Notes under the pieces: generated by a model
What the model was told of the DNA's origin: nothing
Databases searched by the model: none
What the model saw: only the letters and a program-made list of their open reading frames with translations
Part shown: positions 23,501-36,615 of the stretch, one piece after another
Position numbering within the stretch: the stretch's first letter is position 1
Layout of the letters: each line of letters opens with the position of its first letter
Program-made: the position numbers and the translations under genes
DNA from: Macrostomum hystrix
Taxonomy: Eukaryota > Platyhelminthes > Macrostomidae
NCBI GenBank assembly: GCA_950097015.1
Contig: CATNEN010000038.1
Location: forward strand, 25,147,001-25,211,000
Direction of reading: 5' to 3'
DNA: 64,000 nucleotides

Positions 23501-26500
23501 TCTCTCTCTGATTTATACAGCATTATGCGAAATAAAACGATTTCGCCCCTGCATTGGTTGTACATCAATCGCGAGCCCCTCATGCAGGCGTTCCCCAGTC
23601 CGACAGCCCGCGGAGCACACATCTCATTTCCCGAACCTTCTATAACCCGCATTTAACCGGCGAAGTCTGGCAGAGAAGCTCGTTAAAAATCTCCACAATC
23701 GAGCAGCGCAAGGTTGGTTCACCGCCTAAAGTCCATTGCATTCTGCCAACTATCCATTATTCTGCCTACAAACACTTGCTGCTGTTTCCGCTGGCCTGAG
23801 GCCTCAATAAATCTTATTCTAGCTGCCGTGTCTGCGCAGTAAAACCCTCTTTTTTAACATTCTTAATTTACCAACCCAACTCCATATCATTCACCAACTC
23901 ACCTTCATCTCATTCACCAACTCACCTCCATCTCATTCACCAACTGTTCTCTATCTCATTCACCAACTCACCTCCATCTCATTCACCAACTGTTCTCCAT
24001 CTCATTCACCAACTCACCTCCATCTCATTCACCAACTCACCTCCATCTCATTCACCAACTCACCTCCATCTCATTCACCAACTCACCTCCATCTCATTCA
24101 CCAACTCACCTCCATCTCATTCACCAACTCACCTCCATCTCATTCACCAACTCACCTCCATCTCATTCACCAACTGTTCTCTATCTCATTCACCAACTCA
24201 CCTCCATCTCATTCACCAACTGTTCTCCATCTCATTCACCAACTCACCTCCATCTCATTCACCAACTCACCTCCATCTCATTCACCAACTCACCTCCATC
24301 TCATTCACCAACTCACCTCCATCTCATTCACCAACTCACCTCCATCTCATTCACCAACTCACCTCCATCTCATTCACCAACTCACCTCCATCTCATTCAC
24401 CAACTCACCTCCATCTCATTCACCAACTCACCTCCATCTCATTCACCAACTCACTTCCATCTCATTCACCAACTGTTCTCCATCTCATTCACCAACTCAC
24501 CTCCATCTCATTCACCAACTGTTCTCCATCTCATTCACCAACTCACCTCCATCTCATTCACCAACTGTTCTCCATCTCATTCACCAACTCACCTCCATCT
24601 CATTCACCAACTCACGTCCATCTCATTCACCAACTCACTTCCATCTCATTCACCAACTCACCTCCATCTCATTCACCAACTGTTCTCCATCTCATTCACC
24701 AACTCACGTCCATCTCATTCACCAACTCACGTCCATCTCATTCACCAACTCACGTCCATCTCATTCACCAACTCACTTCCATCTCATTCACCAACTCACT
24801 TCCATCTCATTCACAAACTCACGTCCATCTCATTCACCAACTCACTTCCATCTCATTCACCAACTCACTTCCATCTCATTCACCAACTCACTTCCATCTC
24901 ATTCACCAACTCACGTCCATCTCATTCACCAACTCACTTCCATCTCATTCACCAACTCACTTCCATCTCATTCACCAACTCACTTCCATCTCATTCACCA
25001 ACTCACGTCCATCTCATTCACCAACTCACTTCCATCTCATTCACCAACTCACTTCCATCTCATTCACCAACTCACCTTCATCTCATTCACCAACTGTTCT
25101 CCATCTCATTCACCAACTGTTCTCTATCTCATTCACCAACTGTTCTCTATCTCATTCACTTTCATAGTTGTGCATAACTGCATCTTTTAGTTTGACAAAT
25201 AAAGTCTCTCACAAATAGTCTCTTGTCGGCTAAGATTCGAACTCAGGACCGCTCCCTGATCAGAAGTCTCACCTCATCCTCCAGTCCCACTGGCCTGAGC
25301 TGACTCATTCGCAGCCGTCTCACCTCGGCCTGCCCCTCCTGAGGCTCTGAAAGTTGAATAAAGAGTAACAAATTATCGATATCATATTCTGCAGTCGAGT
25401 ATTAGGACTCAAGTTGAGTTCGCTTCAATGCTGCCGAAGCAATAAATATTATTTAAAACTTTTTTTAAGTTGAGCGGAAAATTCTCTCCTCTCTTACGCA
25501 TCCTTGATGAGATGAGCTATTATCGGTAAAAATCTGATAATGCCGAAGTATATTTTATAGCCCTAATTTTAGCCACTGGGTTTATGCTGATTAATCATTT
25601 GAAAGCCAGTTATCTCACGCAGAACTGTACGCAAAAAATTAATATTTTAAATCTGTGGATGAGTCTCTTCGCATCTTGACCTGCAGGATTCATCGAAATA
25701 AATCTTCGATAAATACTGTTTAATCAGGTAAATAGGAAAAATATTTCTCTTAGAATACTTTTTTATAAGAATATATTTTAATTGTTAGTATATAAGAAGA
25801 CTATGTATGTGCTTTCCACAATAATGACACAGAATTATATTGTTCCATTTATTTTAGCTCTCAATTAAAATAAGACACTTCCACTGACACACATCACCCA
25901 CCACCCCACCGCATCTTATCGCCTGCACCGACAACCATCACCCACTGCTCTTATCTCCTGCACCAACACCCATCACCCACCACCCCACCGCATCTTATCG
26001 CCTGCACCGACACTCATCACCCACCACCCCACTGATCTTATCGCCTCCACCGACACCCATAACCCACTGCTCTTATCTCCTGCACCAACACCCAACACCC
26101 ACCACCCCACCGCATCTTATCGCCTGCACCGACACCCATCACCCACTGCTCTTATCTCCTGCACCAACACCCAACACCCACCACCCCACCGCATCTTATC
26201 GCCTGCACCGACACCCATCACCCACCACCCCACCGCATCTTATCGCCTACACCGACACCCATCACCCACTGCTCTTATCTCCTCCACCAACACCCATCAC
26301 CCACCACCCCACTGATCTTATCGCCTCCACCGACACCCATCACCCACTGCTCTTATCTCCTCCACCAACACCCATCACCCACCACCCCACTGATCTTATC
26401 GCCTCCACCGACACCCATAACCCACTGCTCTTATCTCCTACACCAACACCCAACACCCACCACCCCACCGCATCTTATCGCCTACACCGACACCCATCAC

Positions 26501-29500
26501 CCACTGCTCTTATCTCCTCCACCAACACCCATCACCCACCACCCCATTGATCTTATCGCCTCCACCGACACCCATAACCCACTGCTCTTATCTCCTCCAC
26601 CAACAGCCATCACCCACCACCCCACCGCATCTTATCGCCTACACCGACACCCATCACCCACTGCTCGTATCTCCTCCACCAACACCTATCACCCACCACC
26701 CCATTGATCTTATCGCCTACACCGACACCCATCACCCACCACCCCACCGCATCTTATCGCCTAAACCGACACTCATCACCCACCACCCCGCTGCTCTTGT
26801 CGCCTCCACTGACACTCATCACCCAGTGCACTTATCGCCTTCACCGACACCCATCACCCACCACCCCACTGCTCTTGTTACCTCCACTCGCGCGAAAAAA
26901 TTCTTACCGACACTCGCCAGCCGCCTGATATCCAGTTGTAGCCGATGATTTGTGGACCCAGCCGAACCCAGAAACTGACCTCCTCTGGTCACAAACTGGC
27001 TGTCCAGTTTTATCCAGCGAACTTGGCCCTCCTGTCAATTTTTTTTAAATGACTTTCTCTTATAGACACCTGATGTAATTTTAAAGACACCTGAAATTCA
27101 CTTGAAGACAAATGGAGTCATTTCAATATATTGAAAGCTCATTCAAAAGTACTATCTAATTTTTTTGCAATCTTTCTATCCCAGAAAAGTGTTCTTACTT
27201 GCTTCATAAAGATGGCAAAAGCAAATGGTCTCTAAAACTGGGTAAAAGTTTGGATAACTTTGTTTGCCAAACATCACATCGGTTCTACTGATCTAATCAG
27301 TTACCAAGCCAGCCCCAGTCAGTCCAAGAGTCTAATATTTGTACTTTCTGGTTGGTCACCTTATAAACCTCATACTATCATTATAGGGCCAATTAACTTA
27401 ATGTAGCAATGTCTTAGGCTGCCAGCGCTAGGATTCAAATTATGCCTGATCACATTCGGCTAGCCAGTACAGCCATCTGAAATACGAGCGTATAGGTCCA
27501 TTTTTTTCTCTTCCATTTCTCCTACGATAGTAAAATCGAACCTCCAAGAAATCTGGAATGAATAAATTATTTTGGACTTGGCTGTAGGCAATAATACTAT
27601 GAGGGGAGATACATCTTATTGAGCACATAATACTGGTATCTAGCACTATCTAATACGCAAAAACCAACACCTCTTATCTAGCACCTCTTACTCGGTACCT
27701 CTTATCTAGCACATCTTACTCGATACCTCTTATCTAGCACCTCTTACTCGATACCTCTTATCTAACACCTCTTACTCGATACTTTTTATCTAGCACCTCT
27801 TACTCGATACCTCTTATCTAGCACCTCTTACTCGGTACCTCTTATCTAGCACATCTTACTCGATACCTCTTATCTAGCACCTCTTACTCGATACCTCTTA
27901 TCTAACACCTCTTACTCGATACTTTTTATCTAGCACCTCTTACTCGATACCTCTTATCTAGCACCTCTTACTCGATACCTCTTATCTAGCACCTCTTACT
28001 CGATACTTTTTATCTAGCACCTCTTACTCGATACTTTTTATCTAGCACCGCTTACTCGATACTTTTTATCTAGCACCTCTTACTCGATACTTTTTATCTA
28101 GCACCTCTTACTCGATACTTTTTATCTAGCACCGCTTACTCGATACTTTTTATCTAGCACCGCTTACTCGGTACCTCTTACCTAGCACCTCTTACTCGGT
28201 ACCTCTAATCTAACACCTCTTACTCGGTACCTCTAATCTAACACCACTTACTCAGTACCTTTTATCCAGCACCTCTTACTCGGTACCTCTAATCTAACAC
28301 CTCTTACTCGGTACCTTTAATCTAACACCACTTCCTCAATACCTTTTATCTAACACCTCTTACTCGGTACCTCTAATCTAACACCACTTACTAAGTACCT
28401 CTTATCTAACACCTTTTACTCGGTACCTCTAAGCTAACACCTCTCACTCGGTACCTCTAATCTAACACCACTTACTCAGTACTTCTTATCTAACACCTCT
28501 TACTCGGCACCTCTTACCTAGCACCTCTTACTCGGTACTTTTTATCACTTGCCGGTCGAAACAAATTATTATCTGACGCATCTTATTTAACACATCTTGA
28601 TGAAACACCTATTATCTAACACATATTATTTTTCAATTGAAAGCTCATCCAGTTTACCTTGGCCAGACCCCAGTTGCTAAGCGGTATCCATGCGCAGCCA
28701 AGCATACTGTCCCAGTAGAGTCCCTGACACCACAGCTCCACTTGTAGACCGCAGTTTTTCGACACTGCATCAGCCGGTGTCTCACTGTGCGTGGGTGTTG
28801 AAGGAGGTTGGGTAGCGTGAGTTCTTATTTTTAGTAACTAAGAATAGAAATTTGATGCAAAATTTGTAATTCTGCATTATCCTCGGTATTCAAAATTTGT
28901 CAATATTCAATTGGCGCACGCCAATTATTTTATTTGAGGCCTGATTCTAGGTCAATTGACAAAACAAAAATATAATAATTTAAAGTAGGATTGGCATGCC
29001 ATCCTGTATGTTCGCTGTATTTTCATATGCGACCTCGTAACACAATGGCTTAAAATGCTTTCTAGACACAGGCAACCCATCTGTCATGGATTATCATGTG
29101 AAGCTTGATAATCCTTCAAAAAGCTAAAATCCTAAAGCTTTCGAAAAATTTGCTTTTGCAGCTTTTAAACTTGTGTTCTAGTATAGATTGCGGGCAGTGG
29201 CACATCATTTGGTGACACTAGACCCGCAGCCAGCGAGGAGGCAATTCTGCCCATTTCGCTGACTCCTGAGCACACACGCACACAGATACTGTACGCAGGC
29301 ACACGCTCACACAGGTGTGTACATCTGCCCTGACTTTCTCATCGTCAGGCAGTGTAAAATTCACTGTGCCTTGGAGGTTAGTCCTCAAGGGCGTCAATTG
29401 CACGACAAGCCCCCAAGCCTTCTCTCCGCGGCTGCGCCCCAAATAAATGTGGCCTCGCCGGGGAATCGAACTTAGGGACCTTGGTGTGAAAGGCAAATAA

Positions 29501-32500
29501 TAATAATTATTATTATATTATAGAATACAGCCAGCTAAGCAACTCTTAATGATTTAAATAACAGAACGGATTGCTAATCTAACCCCAGTGGATTAAAGAA
29601 TAGAATTGATTGCTAATCTAACCCCAGTGGATTAAAGAATAGAATTGATTGCTAATCTAACCCCAGTGGATTAAAGAATAGAATTGATTGCTAATCTAAC
29701 CCCAGTGGATTAAAGAATAGAATTGATTGCTAATCTAACCTCAGTGGATTAAAGAATAGAATTGATTGCTAATCTAACCCCAGTGGATTAAAGAATAGAA
29801 TGGATTGCTAATCTAACCCCAGTGGATTAAAGAATAGAATTGATTGCTAATCTAACCCCAGTGGATTAAAGAATAGAATTGATTGCTAATCTAACCCCAG
29901 TGGATTAAAGAATAGAATTGATTGCTAATCTAACCCCAGTGGATTAAAGAATAGAATTGATTGCTAATCTAACCCCAGTGGATTAAAGAATAGAATTGAT
30001 TGCTAATCTAACCTCAGTGGATTAAAGAATAGAATTGATTGCTAATCTAACCCCAGTGGATTAAAGAATAGAATGGATTGCTAATCTAACCCCAGTGGAT
30101 TAAAGAATAGAATTGATTGCTAATCTAACCCCAGTGGATTAAAGAATAGAATTGATTGCTAATCTAACCCCAGTGGATTAAAGAATAGAATTGATTGCTA
30201 ATCTAACCCCAGTGGATTAAAGAATAGAATTGATTGCTAATCTAACCCCAGTGGATTAAAGAATAGAATTGATTGCTAATCTAACCCCAGTGGATTAAAG
30301 AATAGAATTGATTGCTAATCTAACCCCAGTGGATTAAAGAATAGAATTGATTGCTAATCTAACCCCAGTGGATTAAAGAATAGAATGGATTGCTAATCTA
30401 ACCTCAGTGGATTAAAGAATAGAATGGATTGCTAATCTAACCCCAGTGGATTAAAGAATAGAATGGATTGCTAATCTAACCCCAGTGGATTAAAGAATAG
30501 AATGGATTGCTAATCTAACCCCAGTGGATTAAAGAATAGAATGGATTGCTAATCTAACCTCAGTGGATTAAAGAATAGAATGGATTGCTAATCTAACCCC
30601 AGTGGATTAAAGAATAGAATGGATTGCTAATCTAACCCCAGTGGATTAAAGAATAGAATTGATTGCTAATCTAACCCCAGTGGATTAAAGAATAGAATGG
30701 ATTGCTAATCTAACCCCAGTGGATTAAAGAATAGAATTGATTGCTAATCTAACCTCAGTGGATTAAAGAATAGAATTGATTGCTAATCTAACCCCAGTGG
30801 ATTAAAGAATAGAATTGATTGCTAATCTAACCCCAGTGGATTAAAGAATAGAATTGATTGCTAATCTAACCCCAGTGGATTAAAGAATAGAATTGATTGC
30901 TAATCTAACCCCAGTGGATTAAAGAATAGAATTGATTGCTAATCTAACCCCAGTGGATTAAAGAATAGAATTGATTGCTAATCTAACCCCAGTGGATTAA
31001 AGAATAGAATTGATTGCTAATCTAACCCCAGTGGATTAAAGAATAGAATTGATTGCTAATCTAACCCCAGTGGATTAAAGAATAGAATTGATTGCTAATC
31101 TAACCCCAGTGGATTAAAGAATAGAATTGATTGCTAATCTAACCTCAGTGGATTAAAGAATAGAATGGATTGCTAATCTACTCTGATCGGCTATTTGAGG
31201 CAGATGAGAGAGAAGACACATGAAAAGATTTAAAGGTTTCGAGTAGAGGAAATGTAGCTAGAAAAATAGAGATGTAGAACCAGTCAATTAGCCTTCGACA
31301 CGGGAGATCGTAAAACTCAGATGCGAACTTAGCTATAAAAGAAATCGCTTCGTTGGAGATAGCCTTTCTAGGAAAGCAGCGGCCCCAGAAGCAGAAGACT
31401 GGGGGCTGTCTGGAAGTCGCGAATCTTGTGGGAACTCAAACAGCTACAGAGTAAGGGAAAATTTGTGTCGTGAGCACACTGCTGTGAGCACAATCTTCAA
31501 TTGCGTATTTCTGCTTTTCTTTCGATTAACAGGGGCAGGGGGCCAAGAGAATTCGTGTGTGCTGATTCGGCAGAAATATTTCTGCAATAATAAGTCTGCA
31601 TTAACTATTTAAGATCCCGAGATTAAAAGGATTAAACACGATATTTTCGTACAGGGAATTATAATAAAATGTGACATTAACATTCTCTACGAGACGAGAA
31701 AATATCCTTAACTTTGTAGACCTACTGCTCTGTCTAAAATTAGTTCCGTCAATAATTGTCAACAAGAGGTCAAAAATGGGGCAGAAAAATCTAAGTAATT
31801 ACTGACTCAAAAAAATTACTTTCCTTTTTCAATCTGCAGCCATAATTTAATCAGTGAAGGTTGAATGAGTCGCTTCTCTACAAACGCGTCTGGAGTTGCC
31901 TTGGTTCGAATCCGGATTTCAATTTTTTCTATACATATCGGAATCGATTCCAACATTAGATTTTTTTAATTCATTGGGCAGTGTCCTCTCTCCTCTCTCC
32001 CGCTCGCTCTCTCCCTCTCTCCCTCTCTCTCACATTGTGTTCCTGTCTCTCACGTTGTCAACCTCTCTCTCTACCTCTCTGACATTGTCTACCTCTCTCA
32101 CAATGTCTACCTCTCTCACAATGTCTACCTCTCTCACAATGTCTACCTCTCTCACAATGTCTACCTCTCTCACAATGTCTACCTCTCTCACAATGTCTAC
32201 CTCTCTCACAATGTCTACCTCTCTCACAATGTCTACCTCTCTCACAATGTCTACCTCTCTCACAATGTCTACCTCTCTCACAATGTCTACCTCTCTCACA
32301 ATGTCTACCTCTCTCACAATGTCTACCTCTCTCACAATGTCTACCTCTCTCACAATGTCTACCTCTCTCACAATGTCTACCTCTCTCACAATGTCTACCT
32401 CTATCACAATGTCTACCTCTCTCACAATGTCTACCTCTATCACAATGTCTACCTCTCTCACAATGTCTACCTCTCTCACAACGTCTACCTCTCTCACAAT

Positions 32501-35500
32501 GTCTACCTCTCTCACAACGTCTACCTCTCTCACAATGTCTACCTCTCTCACAATGTCGATCTCTCTCACAATGTCGATCTCTCTCCCTCTTATGTCAGTC
32601 GCTATCCCATTGTTTACCTATCCACCTTATATTAGATTCATTCCAATAAAATACCAAGATTACACCAGTCCGTTTATCTACTACGACATGACTCTAAATT
32701 TCAGTGCTATTTTCCGTATTTTATTGGCCAAAAAACTTCTTTGGCACTTGCCCATCGTGGCAAGCAGGCCACTCAGTAAGGACTTCAGCACGCAAAGCAC
32801 CCTCTTTACCGTCGCACTTCTGTCCGTCAGGCGGTCGAGAGAGAGCCTGACAACGAAGGGGGAGGGCAGGGCATCCGCACACTAGAGCTTAGCAGCTAGG
32901 CTTGGGTTGGATGTAGGATTTCACGGGGCCGAGGACGACGTGAAGGCCTAACTCAGCGGCTGCGTACCCAAACACGCAGTAGATTTCCCAGCTCATATAT
33001 AGAGTTCTACTAGGAGGAGGAATCCTAATCTAGACGGCTTCAGAAGCTCCGGTGACTCAAGGAAGACTGCTCCGAAATAGTACGCTCGCTTGCGTGAGTC
33101 TAGAGCTCGCCGTGCGAATGATGCGATTTGAGACACCGACTCAAGTTGAGCTGGTTATGTGAAATTAATCTCGCGACTTGTAAATAGCTTGTCCGCTTGC
33201 GAGAAAAAATGACTGCCCGCGTCCTGAGTCTTTTCGTGTGTCAGTGCCATTCTTGTTGGACTGACTTGACTGAGGTAGAAAATTTTATAGAGGTAGACAA
33301 AGGTATAGAGAGGTAGACAAATATAAGAGAGGTAGACAAATGTATAGAGAGGTAGACAAAGGTAGAGAGAGGTAGACAAATATAAGAGAGGTAGACAAAT
33401 GTATAGAGAGGTAGACAAAGGTAGAGAGAGGTAGACAAAGGTAGAGAGAGGTAGACAAAGAGGTATAGAGAGTTAGACAAAGGTATAGAGAGGTAGACAA
33501 AGGTAGAGAGAGGTAGACAAAGGTATAGAGAGGTAGACAAAGGTAGAGAGAGGTAGACAAATATAAGAGAGGTAGACAAATGTATAGAGAGGTAGACAAA
33601 GGTAGAGAGAGGTAGACAAATATAAGAGAGGTAGACAAATGTATAGAGAGGTAGACAAAGGTAGAGAGAGGTAGACAAAGGTAGAGAGAGGTAGACAAAG
33701 AGGTATAGAGAGTTAGACAAAGGTATAGAGAGGTAGACAAAGGTAGAGAGAGGTAGACAAAGGTATAGAGAGGTAGACAAAGGTAAGAGAGGTAGACAAA
33801 GGTATAGAGAGGTAGACAAAGGTATAGAGAGGTAGACAAAGAGGTATAGAGAGGTAGACAAAGGTATAGAGAGGTAGACAAAGGTATAGAGAGGTAGACA
33901 AAGGTAGAGAGAGGTAGACAAAGGTAAGAGAGTTAGACAAAGGTAAGAGAGGTAGACAAAGGTATAGAGAGGTAGACAAAGGTAGAGAGAGGTAGACAAA
34001 GGTAGAGAGAGGTAGACAAAGGTAAGAGAGGTAGACAAAGGTATAGAGAGGTAGACAAAGGTATAGAGAGGTAGACAAAGAGGTATAGAGAGGTAGACAA
34101 AGGTATAGAGAGTTAGACAAAGGTATAGAGAGGTAGACAAAGAGGTATAGAGAGTTAGACAAAGGTATAGAGAGGTAGACAAAGGTAGAGAGAGGTAGAC
34201 AAAGGTAGAGAGAAGTAGACAAATGTATAGAGAGGTAGACAAAGGTAGAGAGAGGTAGACAGAGGTAAGAGAGGTAGACAAAGGTATAGAGAGGTAGACA
34301 AAGGTAAGAGAGTTAGACAAAGGTAAGAGAGGTAGACAAAGGTAAGAGAGGTAGACAAAGGTATAGAGAGGTAGACAAAGGTATAGAGAGGTAGACAAAG
34401 AGGTATAGAGAGGTAGACAAAGGTATAGAGAGGTAGACAAAGGTATAGAGAGGTAGACAAAGGTATAGAGAGGTAGACAAAGGTAAGAGAGTTAGACAAA
34501 GGTATAGAGAGGTAGACAAAGGTAAGAGAGGTAGACAAAGGTATAGAGAGGTAGACAAAGGTATAGAGAGGTAGACAAAGAGGTATAGAGAGGTAGACAA
34601 AGGTATAGAGAGGTAGACAAAGGTATAGAGAGGTAGACAAAGGTAGAGAGAGGTAGACAAAGGTAAGAGAGTTAGACAAAGGTAAGAGAGGTAGACAAAG
34701 GTATAGAGAGGTAGACAAAGGTAGAGAGAGGTAGACAAAGGTAGAGAGAGGTAGACAAAGGTAAGAGAGGTAGACAAAGGTAGAGAGAGGTAGACAAAGA
34801 GGTATAGAGAGGTATACAAAGGTAGAGAGAGGTAGACAAAGGTAAGAGAGTTAGACAAAGGTAAGAGAGGTAGACAAAGGTATAGAGAGGTAGACAAAGG
34901 TAGAGAGAGGTAGACAAAGGTAGAGAGAGGTAGACAAAGGTAAGAGAGGTAGACAAAGGTAGAGAGAGGTAGACAAAGAGGTATAGAGAGGTAGACAAAG
35001 GTATAGAGAGTTAGACAAAGGTATAGAGAGGTAGACAAAGAGGTATAGAGAGTTAGACAAAGGTATAGAGAGTTAGACAAAGGTAGAGAGAGGTAGACAA
35101 AGGTAGAGAGAAGTAGACAAATGTATAGAGAGGTAGACAAAGGTAGAGAGAGGTAGACAGAGGTAAGAGAGGTAGACAAAGGTATAGAGAGGTAGACAAA
35201 GGTATAGAGAGGTAGACAAAGGTAGAGAGAGGTAGACAAAGGTATAGAGAGGTAGACAAAGGTAAGAGAGGTAGACAAAGGTATAGAGAGGTAGAAAAAG
35301 GTATAGAGAGGTAGACAAAGGTAGAGAGAGGTAGACAAAGGTATAGAGAGGTAGACAAAGGTAAGAGAGGTAGACAAAGGTATAGAGAGGTAGACAAAGG
35401 TAGAGAGAGGTAGACAAAGAGGTATAGAGAGTTAGACAAAGGTATAGAGAGGTAGACAAAGGTATAGAGAGGTAGACAAAGGTATAGAGAGGTAGACAAA

Positions 35501-36583
35501 GGTATAGAGAGGTAGACAAAGGTAGAGAGGGGTAGACAAAGGTAAGAGAGGTAGACAAAGAGGTATAGAGAGGCAGACAAATGAAGGGAGGTAGACAATG
35601 GTAGAGATGACAAAGGTATAGAGTTAGAAAGGTTTGACTTTACTCCGATGGTGAGCATTTGAGTCTGGTCAGAGGAGAATAGTGCTGCTCTCTTAACTTA
35701 TTTAATTAGGCCTTACGGAAAAAAACAAGTTTGTGAACTGTCAAGTCGGTGAGCTAAGCGGAGAGATATTTTCTGTCCAATCGAACCGTCACCCACATAA
35801 ATGCAAAAGAAGTAAACAATACAAACAGAACGGAATTATGTCTCATAGAAAAAGAACTCCTGCTCAGCGTGGAAATCCGTGCTCTATACCTAGTGGGTGG
35901 GTCAGTATAACGTAGTGAAAAGAGCAGATGCGGTGAAAGATTAGATCGAAAGGGTTTAGGCCTAGGGTCGTATAAGAGAGGGAGAATCATTTGTAAAAGT
36001 CCAAGTTAATGAGCTTGATGGCACGGGGATCATTAATACTGCCTCCTCAGCTGATCTCGTAATAAAAGTGCAACTGTTCATTGAATGCCCAATGCGTTAT
36101 AGTTCTGTAAATTATTAATAATTAGATTAGAATTAACTTTTAGTCAAAAGACATCTTGGAGTTGGAAAATTCCGGACGCGCCTTTGAGAAAAAATGACTA
36201 AATTTCTATAATCGCCAACCAATTTCTGTTAAGCATTCATCTCTCTCAGTACATTCTAACTGAAATATGGAAATTTTGAAATCGCCTAGCTGTCGAAGCT
36301 TTGACTGGCGAAATTATATAAAGAGAAAATATGAAGACTGCAGGAGGAGGCTGGGGAGTTGCGAGGGCCGAACAGGGCGGCTTGATCAGCAGGCAGGGGA
36401 GACGAGATGACTAGGGATGGGCGGGTAGGGATAGGGATTTGGCTACTCAGCGGTGCTCGCTCCCCTGTTCTAGTAAAAAAATCTCTTATGTAGCACCAGG
36501 CACTTGCAACTTCAGAGAGAGAGAAAGAGAGAGAGAGAGTGAGTGTGCGTGCGTGTGTCTTGAGGCCTTCCAAGCCATACAGT

Positions 36584-36615
<32 letters not shown>

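Noticed and set aside
25215-25262. tRNA-like B-box (GAGTTCGAATCTTAGCC on minus)
   Set aside because: Only the 3' half of a tRNA-like sequence is present; too short to call a gene or assign to a SINE family.
31896-35658. Long ORFs on both strands (up to 399 codons) rich in TMSTSL, REVDIV or CLPLYTF
   Set aside because: They are translations of minisatellites G and H, lie inside unc-13 intron 2, and overlap each other on opposite strands.
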